Positions 1-12,876 of a DNA stretch of 64,000 nt are shown piece after piece (positions within the stretch are counted from its first letter, which is position 1; each line of letters opens with the position of its first letter). The translations under genes and the position numbers were made by a program. The stretch lies in contig NC_090178.1 of assembly GCF_024679245.1 (NCBI RefSeq), forward strand, positions 8,154,202-8,218,201, in the 5' to 3' direction. Below the pieces are notes generated by a model. That model saw only the letters and a program-made list of their open reading frames with translations. It was not told the DNA's origin and did not search any database. This DNA is from Pseudorasbora parva. Taxonomy: Eukaryota; Chordata; Actinopteri; Cypriniformes; Gobionidae.

Positions 1-134
1 TGAGGTTTGAAAACAAACGTGGAAGAGAAGACAATGCTGAATGAAGTCGTAGTTGTTGTTATTTTTGGACCAAAATGTATTTTCGATGCTTCAAGAGATT
101 CTAATGAACTAACTGATGTCACATATGGACTACT

Positions 135-1044
135 TTAAAGGGGGGGTGAAACACTCAGTTTCAGTCAGTGTCCTGTCAATCTTGAGTACCTATAGAGTAG
201 CATTGCATCCTGCATATCTCCGAAAAGTCTTTATTTTTTTTATAATTATATAAGAAAGATGCGCTGTTCCGAGTCTTTCCGAAAAAAGCCGAGCGGGTGG
301 GGGCGTGTCGTGTGAGCGGAGCTAAATAATGACGTGTGCAGCAGCGCGCTGCAGTGAGGAAAGTGAGTCGCTCTGTGAGGAAGTGATTCGCTCTGTGAGG
401 AAAGTGATTCGCCCGCCGCGTGAGGAAAGTGATTCGCTCTGTGAGGAAAGTGATTCGCTCTGTGGGGAAAGTGATTCGCTCAGTGAGGAAAGTGATTCGC
501 CCGCCGCGTGAGGAAAGTGAGTCGCTCTGTGAGGAAAGTGATTCGCTCAGTGAGGAAAGTGATTCGCTCAGTGAGGAAAGTGATTCGCCTGCCGCCTGAG
601 GGGAAGTGAGTCGCTCTGTGAGGAAAGTGATTCGCCCGTCGCGTGAGGAAAGTGCTAATACAGATCGACCGCCGGCCTATCAGTGGGTAAGTCAGTAGCT
701 ACTGGTTATATCACCTGTTTAGCATCCTACAAGCCAGCGCTTTGATGGGCGTAGCCTGTTGCTTTCGCTCTCTCCCTCGCTCTCTCTCACGCGCTTCCGG
801 TAGAATTGTCCATAAGGCCCATACAAGGAAATTCCGCCCCCATTAACGTCAAAGGGGACGCATGATCTCAAAAAACTTGCCGAAACTTATGACTAACCGG
901 AAGTAGTATTTTTGACAAAGAAATACTCCCATCAAACGTCCACCTTAACTTTTGAAACTTTGTCTATGTTTTGCATGGGATTCCAAGTCTTTAACAGTGT
1001 AAAAAGATCAGTATGCATGAAACAGCATTTCACCCCCCCTTTAA
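135..1044. mobile_element. piggyBac-type MITE copy 1 (TTAA target duplication)
   Basis: The terminal inverted repeats are AGGGGGGGTGAAA at 139 and its complement ending at 1,040. TTAA flanks both sides (135-138, 1,041-1,044), as in piggyBac-family insertions. Its ends match the element at 34,379-35,562. It encodes no transposase and is non-autonomous. A minisatellite occupies 353-654. Confidence 0.8.
353..654. repeat. minisatellite, ~21-bp unit, about 13 copies
   Basis: Tandem units resembling GTGAGGAAAGTGATTCGCTC, with variants ending GCCCGCCGC. The array lies inside the piggyBac-type MITE and is missing from the corresponding place in the copy at 34.4-35.6 kb. The apparent open frame through it is a by-product of the repeat period. 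Confidence 0.9.
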
Positions 1045-1232
1045 TGATGTTTTTATTCCCTTTCTGGATATGGACAGTATAGTGTCCATACACTTGCATA
1101 CGCTCTCGGACTAAATATAAAATATCTTAAACTGTGTTCTGAAGATGAACGGAGGTCTTACGGGTGTGGAACGACATTAGGGTGAGGAGTTAATGACATA
1201 AATGTAATTTTTGGGTGAACTAACCCTTTAAT

Positions 1233-1821
1233 GGTCTGGTGGTAGATGTTTGTAAACCGTGCCAAAGGTTACAGGTTCTGATCTGCTCTCATATAGTTTT
1301 TTTTCTTCTTCTTCATTAAAATCAAAGATGTTCATCAATGATTGTATACTAAGAGCATGGACAGGTTTGTGTGTATTTTGTTTTCTGATTTCACCAGAAA
1401 GTCTCTCGATAGACTGAATTAAGCGATAGACTGACTTGCTCGTCTGTGTGTGAAGGCTGTGTGCACAAGCCAAAAAAGAACGTAAACCCCGCTACTTTGA
1501 TTTGATTGGCCATCTCAATCATTTTGACATTGAAGAGCGCTGTTAGACAAAGCGGCAACCTCCCCTAGTTTCTGTTGAAGCTAATACGGAAGTAACAAAC
1601 TGTAATTTCTCAACTGGCCACTAGAGACAGGCTCTAGCTCATTGAGCCTCATGTTAAAATGTCCAACTTTACAGAAGAAAAAACATGTTAACAGCCTGGT
1701 ACAAATAGTGGTTCTGATCTATACGGCTAATTTTGCCCTTCATGACAACTGTAAGGGTGATTCATTTTTTTAAAAATAACAAATTTGTTTACATTATATA
1801 AAGTCTTAAAGATCTGCATAT
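1233..1821. other. no gene; probably degraded repeat
   Basis: No coding signal. Phrases near 1,495-1,600 resemble interspersed repeat sequence, but boundaries cannot be drawn. Confidence 0.4.
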
Positions 1822-2553
1822 TTAAAGGGTTAGTTCACCTCATGTCGTTGGACACCCGTAAGACCTTCGTTCATCTTCAGAACACAAATGAAGATATTTT
1901 TGTTGAAAGCTGATGGCTGAGAAAGGCTTCAGATAGGCGTCCATTGGCATTCAGTATATTCCCACTCACAAGACCCATAAAGGCACTAAAAACATCGACA
2001 CAAAGTCCATCTCACTACAGTGGCTGTACAATAATTTTACAATGCGACGAAAATAGTTTTTGTGCGGAAAAAAATCGAAATAATGACTTCATCCGCCAAA
2101 TTATTGTCTTCCGTGTAGGTCTTGGACGTGAACTCACGTGATAGCGGCGCTCCTCCTCTTCCGGGTGATGTATCTGAACGGTGGAGCTGCGTCATATTCT
2201 CGCGCATGCGTTGAGTTCACGTCAATAACTTGGTGGATAAAGTCGTTATTTTGATTTTTTTTTGCGCACAATAACTATTTTCGTCGCATTGTAAAATTAC
2301 TGTACAGCCACTGTAGTGAGATGGACTTTGTATCGATGTTTTTAGTGCCTTTATGGGTCTTGTGAAGTGGGTCAGTGGGAATGTCCTGAATGCCAATGGA
2401 GGCCTTTCTGAAGCCTTTCTCAGCCATCAGCTTTCAACAAAAATATCTTTATTTGTGTTCTGAAGATGAATGAAGGTCTTACAAGTGTCCAAAGACATGA
2501 GGGTGAGTAATTAATGAAATAATTTTCATTTTTTGGGTGAACTAACCCTTTAA
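1822..2553. mobile_element. long palindromic TTAA-flanked MITE
   Basis: The left half (1,826 onward, AGGGTTAGTTCACC) and right half (ending GGTGAACTAACCCT at 2,549) are inverted copies over several hundred bases. For example, the stretch at 2,010-2,060 recurs inverted at 2,275-2,325. TTAA flanks both ends (1,822-1,825 and 2,550-2,553). It could fold into one long hairpin and has no coding capacity. Confidence 0.8.
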
Positions 2554-3095
2554 GGCCGAGGTCAATTTGAGTGATAGGTGGATAGCCATTAATTCATGAA
2601 ATAATCATTGCATTTAATTAGTCATTTAGTCATTTTATTTAGTCATCGCGTCACCTACGCTCCGCCCACGCCCCGCCAATTTGCCAATTTTCTGTTATCT
2701 AAGCATGACGCGCGATGAAGTGCTGCCAAGATGTCAACGGCCAGCTCGACCCTACCTTACGCTTCAAAAATGCTCATCAGAATCCTATGGGTGACGTCAC
2801 GGACACTACATCCATATTATTTTATTATAGTCTACGCATCACTCTGTCTGGGTTTATTCTTCGATAACAACCGGCTGGGTGTACATTATCCCTTACTTGC
2901 AGAAGCTCAAACATGCTGCATAACATGAGAATGAACATCGTTGGTTCTTGAGGAAGCTCAAATGTGCCGAGTAACTCAAGAACGAATCTAACTTGTCTCA
3001 TTGATTTGTTTTCCAAAGTTGAACTAAAGTCTTACTGTTTGGAACAACATGAGGGTGAGACAGATTTTTTGGGGGTGAGAATTAACCCTTTAAGA
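2554..3095. other. mixed repeat remnants
   Basis: Ends with another MITE terminus (GGGGGTGAGAATTAACCCTT near 3,075-3,092). The stretch 2,640-2,830 is GC-richer and single-copy in this window. No gene is seen. Confidence 0.45.
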
Positions 3096-3990
3096 TTACT
3101 ATGTATTTGTTCTCAAAAACTGTAGACTTAAGAGTTGTCAATTTAAAGTTGTTTGACGTTGTCTGAGATGTTTCTTTTAAAATTATAAATAAAAAACAAG
3201 ACAACTGTTGTTGTTCAGATCAATACATTTTTAATACAAATAATTTTATATCCTAATGAGATCTTTGACTTTTAATGGTAGACTTGGCGTGCAATCTGAC
3301 AAATGTTTAAGACGGTGAACATCTTCTGAAACTATCAACTATCCTATCTCAACATTGTCAAGCAAACTGTGCTCAGATTAGCAATTAAACCATAAAACAA
3401 AACTGAAAAGTCTTCTGGGCTATGAATGAAAAAACACCTTAGCAATATACTCTTCCTTTTAGACTTATCTTAAGGATTGGAAAACAGTCACAACAATTCT
3501 ACGAGAAACATCTGAGACAAAACTGATAACTAAATAAAATATAACTGAGAACTCCATTAAGTCTAAGTCGGGGATAGTGTGTTTTCAACATCAGTGATAA
3601 AAAAAAATAAAAAAAATAAGGCAGACTTTGTCAAATCTGAGCACAGTTTGAGACGTTGTTATAGATAAAGTTGATACTTTAAAACAGACAATCTCCATGG
3701 AGTTTTATGTTACATTAAAGACTTAACTTTTTTTCTCTGAACAGACTAAAAACGACCTGTCAACTAATCCTAAAATTAAACAATCCTTAAATGGTTTCAT
3801 CTCTAAGATTGGGAAACCATCACAAGTCTTTTTTCCTTTCTTTTTTTTCGTTTTTTCAAGAGTTTCTTAATCGAGAAACATCTCAGACCCCAAGTTGATA
3901 CCTAAATGAATCAAAACTGAGAACTCCATTAAGTCTCCTGAGCTATGAAAGAGCAACCGCTGAGCAATAAAATGTACCTTTAATTATGCT
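3096..3990. repeat. AT-rich repeat with several internal inverted segments
   Basis: Segments around TCTGAGATGTTTC (3,165) recur inverted as GAGAAACATCTGAGAC (3,505) and GAGAAACATCTCAGAC (3,873). AACTGAGAACTCCATTAAGT occurs at 3,546 and 3,918. This is consistent with a degraded palindromic transposon. Confidence 0.6.
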
Positions 3991-5460
3991 GTTTGGATTA
4001 ATAAAAGTAGAACATCTGTAAAGACAGCATGTGGTTTCATTTATTCTGTTACTTGAGGATTCCTTTCAACCCCAGTAACCAAGTGTGGTGGATCCTTAAC
4101 TGTGGAAAATCAATGAAGGAAAAGCTCTCCTGATCCTCCACACCGTGTCTGATTAAATGTAGCCGATTTCTACGCCTGTGCTTAGAGAGCCACAGCCTGA
4201 ATAGAGAGCCAGAGGGAAACCAGTGTGTGGCGTCGCCCCAAAAGCCCCGGAGGCAGAAAGAGAAGGATCCCGCAAACGGGTTATTATGGTCATCCCTGAT
4301 CACAGAGGGCATTTCCCCTCGAGCCACCCCCCCCCCCCCCCCCACCATCTTTTCCAAAGCCAGAATCAAAACGACACATGGCTACACACGCCTGTGCCTC
4401 ATAAGCACCCAGAAACAAACACTACAACTCACAATAGAAGCATCAGAACCTGTCCTAACGCTGTCCCCAGGGAATCATGGGAAAGCAGCTCAGCCTTCGC
4501 ATCTGTCTCCTGCCTAAAGAGAGAGTGGGATGACATTCCTTCACGACAGTCCCACCCGCGACAGGCTGCCTTATGAAGCCATCATTCACCCGATCAATGG
4601 CTCAGCGGCCTCAAACAGCCTCCCCAGGAGCGAGAGAATAGGGCGAGGAGGAGCGGTGGGCTCCAGTGGGCCGGACGGCCCGCTAGCACTGTGATCTTTC
4701 ACTCCAGCCACTGAAGAGGCAGAAGGGAAAGTGATTAGCTACCCTCCTCTCACAGCCAGCCACAGACAACAACCTCCACCAGGGAAAGGTGCAACCTTTT
4801 TAATGGATATACGACTCAATACACAACCTACCCTATAATATGAAAGTGTGACATTTGTACTGTGTTAACTGTGTTTTGAGGCATAGGAGTACTTTGCCAT
4901 CACTACTTTCAAAGAGCTCCTCAGTTAAACTGCTTACACTGAAACGAAACAATGTTCACTCAGAAACTGATAGCACATTTCACAGTTAATTACAATGAAA
5001 CATTTCAACACATTGAAAATTTGATTTAGAAAGAATTAAATAGTAAAAACGTACTGGTGGGTGAATCGTGCGTGATATAATCTAAATGTTTTTGCCTTTC
5101 ATCAATAAGCATCACTTAACTTACTTGTCATCACTTGTCACTCATAAACATCACCAAATAGTAATTAGCTTGTCACTACATCAAATTGTTACTAGTTGAA
5201 CAAAAGCTCACAGGTTTCATAATTCTCAATATCACCACATAATATCATCACATAACAAATTAATAATTTAAATTAATTACATTAGTTTAGGGTCCAATTC
5301 TCGCCCTCTAAAAAGTTGCTTATTATGCATATTGCTAGGATATTGGCTGTTTATAAAGCACACATTAATGCCTTATTCTGCATAACCATATTCTTCTGCA
5401 TATCCCTGAATCCTACTCAATAAATAAATTTAACAACTACATTACTAAATACTGATAAGC
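3991..5460. other. single-copy sequence, no gene recognised
   Basis: 4,040-4,800 is GC-richer, with a C-run at 4,328-4,343 and overlapping open frames on both strands that show no recognisable domain; 4,800-5,460 is AT-rich. The first part could be a conserved non-coding block, but this cannot be tested here. Confidence 0.4.
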
Positions 5461-5465
5461 AGTAC

Positions 5466-6122
<657 letters not shown>

Positions 6123-6700
6123 CACTGTAAAACCCAACAAGTTACGGTAACTCAAACCATTTGAGGAAACCGATTGCTTCAAACCAATTAAGTTTTAAAA
6201 CCATTAAGTATGAGTACTGAAAACTCATATACATTGAGTTAAATTAACTCATATTTTAGTGTTGTTTAAGTGTTAAAACTTATATTTTAGTGTTGTGTTG
6301 ATCAATTATTAAGAGTAAACTGAACTTAAAGATTTTAAGTTAATTTTATTAATTCAGTTTGAATTCAGGTAACAAATCTAACTAAGTCTTAACAACTACA
6401 TGGTTACTTAAATGGTTTTAGGAAACAGATTGCGGCAAATGGTTTAAGTTCATCAAACTCAAAGTGATTAAGTTACATAAGACTAAGCACAAGCTAACAT
6501 TGGTACAAAATGAAGACAGAACAGGAGGGTATTTTTAAGTAATTTATTGAAATATAACATTTACATCATAAATACAGTATGCCATATGTTCACAAATATA
6601 ACTAGACAAAAAATATTAGACTTTTTCACCAAATAAAACAGCACAAACATGTTTAAAAAAGTCATAACATTTAAATAACAAAACATATAAAATAAAAAAA

Positions 6701-9700
6701 TTATGTAAAAAGGTACGTTTCCTCAAAAAGCAAAAGCACTGTATGATCTTTAATGTACTCTAAGTGTATTGCACTGACCGAAGACTTGGCAGACATCACC
6801 ACCTCATCTTTAAAGACAATCAAAGCATCCAGTGGGTTTAAAGGTAACGTTCCCTCTTCCTCCTCGACAGTAAGGATGGTGACTGTTGGCTTCTGCACCT
6901 GGTCAAGCTCCTTTTTCTATATGCATTGGAAAAAAAGTTTGTATGACACCACATATAAAAATAACCCTTGTCAGGGCAGACACCATATTTCAATTTTCAT
7001 AAATAAAAAAAACGTTGTTATAAGGAACGGATTATTGTTGATTTAATTGGGCGTGTGCTTATTTAAAACCCTGTAGTTCAATTTTGTAAAGATGTTAAGT
7101 TGTTTGTCAGCAAGGTTTAATTGGGGGAAAAACATTTTCAGGGGTGTATCAGCCGAATGTTCTAGACCTTGAATTGAATGACGAATTGAATTGAATTGAA
7201 TTCAAGCGATAATGCACACATTGCAAAACATTTGTTTTTCATGTCAGTATGTCATAAATAGAAAGAGGCAACAGTTTACTGTCAAAGATTTGTCGCTCAC
7301 ATCACGCCGCATCCAGTGTAGACAACATAACGGACTATAAGGGGCTCTTTTGTCCTGTCGCGCTGCTCACATCCGGTGTAGACAAGGTGAAACAAGACAG
7401 ATTTGATTATAAAATTTTAAATGGATAATGGCAAGACATCCTTGGTGTAAATTACGTTCTTCTTTCAGATTAATATAATCAGAGCGGTATTAATAAATGT
7501 CCTGGTTAATCCAAGCATTATAATGGCAGTAAATGGCTGTCCAAAATTTGAAGCCAAAAAAGTGCATCTATTCATTATAAAAGTAATCCACATGACTCTG
7601 GAGGGTTAATAAAGTACTTCCGAAGTGAATCGATGGGTTTATATGAGAAAAATATCCATATTTAACTCGTTATAAAATAAGAAAATAACTAGTTTCCGGC
7701 GCAACGATGACGTCGGATATAGCGTAAAAAAGCATAACAGCCACGGCGTTGACGGCGGACGCAGCGTAAAAAACATAAATGATGTGACGATGATGTCGGG
7801 CGTTGCACAAGCGTTTTGAATCACGAGAGGATATTTTTCTTACACAAACCCATCGATTTAATTCAGAAGGCCTTTATTATTCCCCCGGAGCCGTGTGGAG
7901 CACTTTTAAAATGGATGGATGCACTTTTTTGGGCTACAAATTTTGGGCTGCCATTCACTGCCATTATAAAGCTTGGACGAGCCAGGACACGTATTAATAT
8001 AACTCTGATTGTATTCGTCTGAAAGAAGAATGTCATTTACACCAAGGAGGACTTGAGGGGGGGAGTAAATCAGGGTGAACGATTCCTTTAAGCTTGAGCT
8101 GAGATTGGTTTATTATGTGTCAAATAAGCTTTTGCTGTGCTCAATGTATATGCTAATGAAAGCCTAAATTAAACGTTTTGAAGACTAGATTTTCAATGGA
8201 CAGATTAATAAAATTCTTATGTGTTTGGAACAATATGAGGGTTGGTAATTTATGAATCATGACTGAATTTGTATTGGCAAGTGGACTATACATTTAAGAC
8301 AACTTGAATGATCAACTATCAGTCACTGTAACCACACCATGCATTTATGCTGGTGGCAGCTGAAAGGTTAACATGTTGCTAAATAAATGTAATGTAGTTT
8401 TGACATGTGTCCTACCTTGTGTCTTGAAAACATCTCCTAACTCTTCCTTTTAAATAGTAACAGACCTGCCAGGATCGTAGTTTTTTTTATGATTCATGAC
8501 AAGACTTCTTTCAACCACTGCAAATCTAGCATTGCCAATTACCTTACACCTTTACAAACCCAAGGCAACTTCAGGATAACTGCCAGTGAAAATATAACAC
8601 ACGAAATGTTTCTGTTTATATTAGGAAAGCCGACTATAACAACAACTTTCAAGACTTGACCAGTATTCTCCTGAAGCAATACAACATGACTTTGAATGAT
8701 AGACAGACTGGACTTTGGACTTTAAGCCTTTTAAAAAAATCATATTGCTTCAGAAGACTTACAAGTTGTGCTAAAAGACATTTATGGTCATAATTACGTT
8801 TGCAAAAATAGCAATTCATTCAAAAATTAAAATTGAAGAACAAACTTATATTTGTATGAACATTATGTAACTGTTCATAACGTTATCATTTGCATTTTGC
8901 ACAGTAACGTTACAAAATTCCATTGATTTGTTCAATGTTAATTCTAACTTACTTACTCATAGAATTGTAGCCACGTTGCTGCCATTGCACCTTCGTCTTT
9001 GCTCTGAAAAGATTTAAAACAATGTGTTAGTGTGAGTTTCAAATGAGAAAACGTCATGAGAAACAAATAACAGTTTAAAATTTTATCTAACGTTACGTTA
9101 GCAAAACAGGATCTAAAATGCTCCTCAAGTCACTTTGTTCACCCCGGAGCTTCAGCTGCTTTAGTCAAATTAACTAGCATCACATATGATAGAGGAAACT
9201 CGAATTCGATTAACAATACATTTAAAACGGTTGTAATATAAGGAATGCGTGAGTTTGCAGTTACCTTTTGCTTTAACATAGTTACCGTCACTGTGGCACG
9301 AGAGACGTGGAAAGATGGCTAGCTGTCTCTAAAGCCAGCGTTTATCTGTCCGACTGTGAGAAAGCACAAACATATATTTTTTAATTCCCCGCTGACAAAC
9401 TGCAGTGTAAAACAGCATAATTAACTCCAAACGTGTACATTACCGTTGATAACACTGGTGCAATAGCGCATTTGCTCCTAATGTTGGATTGTTTGCTGGC
9501 TAACTTTACACACAACACTGAGCTGGTTAATCTTCGGATAAACATAAAAGAGGTACGAAAATAACACTGAAAACGTTCAAACATGAGCGAAATATGAATA
9601 AATAAGTTTGAAACGCTTACCTTTTGTTTTTCTTGACTGTAGCGCGAGCCGTCCTGCTGTGACTGGACTGAAGGAGGGAAAATGGCGCGGTTTTTGTTAC

Positions 9701-9713
9701 CTCGGAAACTCAC
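6701..9713 (-). CDS. spliced gene-like segment inside the 3.9-kb element (function unknown)
   Basis: Minus-strand signals line up as a gene. Exon 1 is 9,713-9,621 (starts MSFRGNKNRAIFPPSVQSQQ, donor CAAAAG|GTAAGC). There is a 26-nt candidate exon 9,290-9,265 (acceptor GTGCCACAG, ATG at 9,279, donor AAAAG|GTAACT). Exon 9,003-8,957 encodes SKDEGAMAATWLQFYE (acceptor ATCTTTTCAG, donor ATGA|GTAAGTAAG). A donor-ended stretch lies near 8,416. The last exon 6,916-6,701 (acceptor GCATATAG) encodes KKELDQVQKPTVTILTVEEE and DALIVFKDEVVM before TAA. An AATAAA follows near 6,547. Exon 1 also joins exon 3 in frame if the 26-nt exon is skipped. The C-terminal exon weakly recalls proteins spread with fish transposons (SAMD3-like), but I cannot confirm homology. 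Exons between 8.4 and 6.9 kb are unresolved. Confidence 0.4.
7435..8095. mobile_element. palindromic MITE nested in the 3.9-kb element
   Basis: The left arm at 7,440-7,545 (TTGGTGTAAATTACGTTCTT onward) recurs inverted at 7,945-8,045, and the right end resembles the GGGTGAAC...CTTTAA termini. A related single arm is present at 44,885-45,030. Confidence 0.7.
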
Positions 9714-10066
9714 TGGGATGATACTTTGACATGACTAAATGTAATGACTTTAAAAGAGCTTAATGTAAGACTGTAGGCTTAATATGAGGTAGATTAATGT
9801 ATATACTATTGTTTATTTATTTATTTTATCAGCTTTTAGTTATTTAATTGGCCATAGATGTAAAATACTAGATTAAATAAATATCTGTAACTTAAACCAT
9901 TAGAGTTAAAAAGTTTTAGTAACTTATTTAGATTGAGGTTTGCTTTCAATAATACATTTTTGAGTTAACATCACACATATTTGTTAAGTTGAATTAACTT
10001 TTTTGGTAACATTAAGTAAAATGAACTTATTTCATTTAGTGAATTTCACTGTTAGGTTTTACAGTG

Positions 10067-10098
10067 TATATATATGTGTATATATATATATATATGTG

Positions 10099-10135
<37 letters not shown>
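10067..10135. repeat. TA/TATG microsatellite
   Basis: Imperfect TA and TATGTG runs directly abutting the right end of the 3.9-kb element. Confidence 0.85.
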
Positions 10136-10179
10136 TTACATATTTACATATCTACACAAAGATAAAAATATAATACCAC

Positions 10180-10920
10180 ACTGTAAACCCTAATGTTGTC
10201 TTTACTTAAACAAATCAAGTAAACTTGACTAAATATTACTAGTTTAGTCTAAAAACTCAGTCATATAAGTTAGTATAACTTATTAACCTACAAAATGCAT
10301 AAACTTAAGATTTTAAGTTGTATGAACTCAAAATCATAAGTAATTAAAATAACTCACTCTGGTCTTGCTTTGATGTGATTGGCCATGCAAGGAGTTCTGT
10401 CTAGCAATAAGAGAACTAATTCACTGATTGGAGGACATTTCCTAAAGGCGGTCCTTTTCGCCTCATCTGTTGCTTGTTGCTGATTCAAATTAAGATGGAG
10501 ACTTTTTCATTGTGTGCAATCTTAAATTCTTTAAGTAAAAATTTGTAAGTTACTAAACCTAACAATAATACGTGAACTAACTTATAACCAGATTGACTTT
10601 ATTTCTGTTTTAATGAACATAATAGGTTTGTTGGAAGTCACCATGATGGAGATAAGTGTTTGCTTTAGTTCGGCTCTTGACAAATGATAATGTAATATTA
10701 GTGTTTCTCTGGCTGCTTAGTGTTTGTGAGACACATATGTTAAGTAACAAAAAGCCAAGAGAAAATATCATCAAGTGGTGTTGTTTATTCATTGATGATG
10801 ATAATAACATCATCAAGTATAGGCAGAATTCCTGATCTTGTGCAGAGTCCAATGCTTTGGATGTCAAAGCAGTTATAAATAGTTTTGAAATATAAATAAA
10901 ATAGAATCTTCACTATTGTG

Positions 10921-10996
<76 letters not shown>

Positions 10997-10997
10997 C

Positions 10998-11041
<44 letters not shown>

Positions 11042-11513
11042 GTATGTGCACAAAATGTTTAAATCTATGGCATTAGTTAGACACACATAACTAATCTGCG
11101 TATGAATCTCTACAATGGTGACAAAAATCTTTTTACAATGGTGAAAAAATTCTGATAAACAGATCAACTCTGAACATAAAACAAGCTACAAAAACATCAG
11201 AACAAAACAGCAAAAGTAACAGCAAATAGTAAGAATTCAAAGAAAATGTGTCACAATTCAGACGCATAATTTATTCATGCCGCAATGCATGTTGGGACCA
11301 ATGGGGGAGATTTGATTGGTTGTACCCAGCATGGTGTACTGAACTGGTGTAGCCAGTTTGGTGAACTTAACAATTTAAGTACAGTGAAAGTGAGCACCAA
11401 GTTAAGTAAACTTAAATATTCAAGTTTTAGGAGACTCCATTACTCAATTGAATTGAGGGAATCACTTTCCTCAAATCATTTGAGTATTCTCAACTTATTA
11501 GGGTTTACAGTGC
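10180..11513. mobile_element. 1.3-kb inverted-repeat MITE (CACTGTAAACCCTAAT ends)
   Basis: The 16-bp ends CACTGTAAACCCTAAT and ATTAGGGTTTACAGTG are exact complements. The interior is AT-rich, without coding features, and contains a TA microsatellite. The ends are related to, but distinct from, those of the 3.9-kb element. Confidence 0.75.
10923..11033. repeat. TA microsatellite with CATATA interruptions
   Basis: About 110 bp of TA with a short CATATA block in the middle, followed by a T-run. Confidence 0.95.
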
Positions 11514-12316
11514 AATTAATGATCTTTTAACATTTTATTGCTAACACTTTTGACAAATTTTTAATTGTGTTGATATAATGCCTCTATATTTGTGATAATA
11601 TCCAACAATAGACCATGCTTGAGTCACACACAGACTTCAACATTCAGCATGCAAAACACAATAATGGTAACATTTTTTTTTTTTTTTTTTACACTTAAGA
11701 CCATTACAAGTTCATTTGCTGTCATTATTGGGGTTATACTGACAAAAAACAGCAAATAAAATGGTAAAATAACACCAAAAATAATAAATCAGAGTTACGA
11801 TTGCCCTGTGATTAATTTATTCATGCTGCAATGCATTCTAGGAGTACACTTCCTCAGCTCACAGATAGAATTATGTTGACTTGAATGGTTTAAGTAAGCA
11901 CAACTTGATGCAATTAAGCTTACTTAACTGAGTGTTAAGTTCAGCTTACTTGAGAATTTTAAGGCAATCAGTTTCCACACATTCTTTGATAGACTTAAAA
12001 TAAACAAGCTTTTCTAACTTACTAATCTTAAGATTACTTTGCTTAATTTTTTTGAGGCAACAAGTTTGCATACTTTTTTTAAGTAAGGAAAACTAATCAC
12101 ATTTTACAGTGTAATTAGGAGTTTATTGAGGCAAAAGTTGTAGTTGATGTAAAAAAAAAAAAAAAAATTAGGTCTCCAATTGAAAATTTTCAAGTAACTG
12201 ATCACATCTAAATTTTTAAGTTGGACAAACTGAATTTTTGTGAATTAAATTGCATCAATTCACAGAATTTAAATTCGGCAAGCATTTTTCAGTTGGAGCC
12301 ATTTTATTTTAACGAC
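11514..12316. repeat. relic of a CACTGTAAA-type element
   Basis: Ends with ATTTTACAGTG near 12,112 and carries the same AAGTTAA-rich subterminal style as the neighbouring elements. It includes a T-run at 11,672 and an A-run at 12,151. No gene is seen. Confidence 0.5.
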
Positions 12317-12741
12317 TTTATTCAGCATTGTCTTCTCTTCCAAGTTTGTTTTCAAACCTCAAATAAAGATTCCAATGGTTATGTTTCAGTGTATTGATTC
12401 ATGATTCGGCTCGTGTGTCAGACTGCTGAAATCACGTGACATTGGCGATCCGAATCATGACTCAATATGATGAGTTTTTGTGATTTTTGGACCAAAATGT
12501 ATTTTCGATGCTTCAAGAGATTCTAATGAACTAACTGATGTCACATATGGACTACTCTGATGATGTTTTTATTCCCTTTCTGGACATGGACAGTAAAGTG
12601 TGCATACTCTTAGATACGCTCTCGGACTAAATATAAAATATCTTAAACTGTGTTCTGAAGATGAACGGAGGTCTTACGGGTGTGGAGCGATATTAGAGTG
12701 AGTCATTAATGACATAAATTTAATTTTTGGGTGACGCTCTA
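12317..12741. mobile_element. TTAA-type repeat copy 2 (uninterrupted reference copy)
   Basis: Shares two blocks with the first 1.2 kb of the window. At the place where copy 1 has TTAA plus a MITE insertion, this copy reads CTGA (about 12,553). The right terminus is cut short after TTTTTGGGTGA. Confidence 0.7.
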
Positions 12742-12758
12742 TAAAGAGCTTCACAGCT

Positions 12759-12861
12759 CAGACAGAAACCCACACCACTGGTTAAGGTATGTTGCCATCT
12801 TTCTCTGCCCAAACTAACGGAGCAAGTTTAGACTTTTCAGGTGAATCAACCTACGAATTGT
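12759..12861 (+). repeat. 103-bp inverted repeat, left copy
   Basis: Begins CAGACAGAAACCCACACCAC and ends ACCTACGAATTGT. It is identical to the inverted copy at 15,790-15,892 except for one base (A versus G). The 130-bp segment holding it (12,747-12,876) is bracketed by an 11-bp direct repeat GCTCTATAAAG (12,736-12,746 and 12,877-12,887), like a target-site duplication. Confidence 0.9.
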
Positions 12862-12876
12862 AGGTTATACAGCACA

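Larger units (their letters stand above)
1..1232. mobile_element. TTAA-type repeat copy 1, split by a piggyBac-like MITE
   Basis: Bases 1-134 and 1,045-1,232 match another copy at about 12,317-12,741 (the first ~40 bp match its start as an inverted segment, the rest directly). The right terminus is TTTTTGGGTGAACTAACCCT. The MITE at 139-1,040 interrupts this copy, while the copy near 12.55 kb is uninterrupted, so the nesting order is clear. The left end lies before the window. Confidence 0.7.
6123..10066. mobile_element. 3.9-kb inverted-repeat element carrying a spliced gene-like segment
   Basis: Termini CACTGTAAAACCCAACA (6,123) and the complement of CACTGTAAAACCTAACA (ending 10,066), with TA on both sides. 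The subterminal DNA is rich in AAGTTAA-like motifs. Inside are a minus-strand gene-like segment and a second nested palindromic MITE (about 7,435-8,095). No transposase was recognised, so the superfamily is uncertain. Confidence 0.65.

Noticed and set aside
329..511. Ser/Glu-rich open frame
   Set aside because: Produced by the 21-bp minisatellite, whose period is a multiple of three.
4049..4576. Overlapping open frames on both strands around 4.2-4.5 kb
   Set aside because: GC-rich sequence with few stop codons; proline/histidine-rich translations, no motif or splice context.
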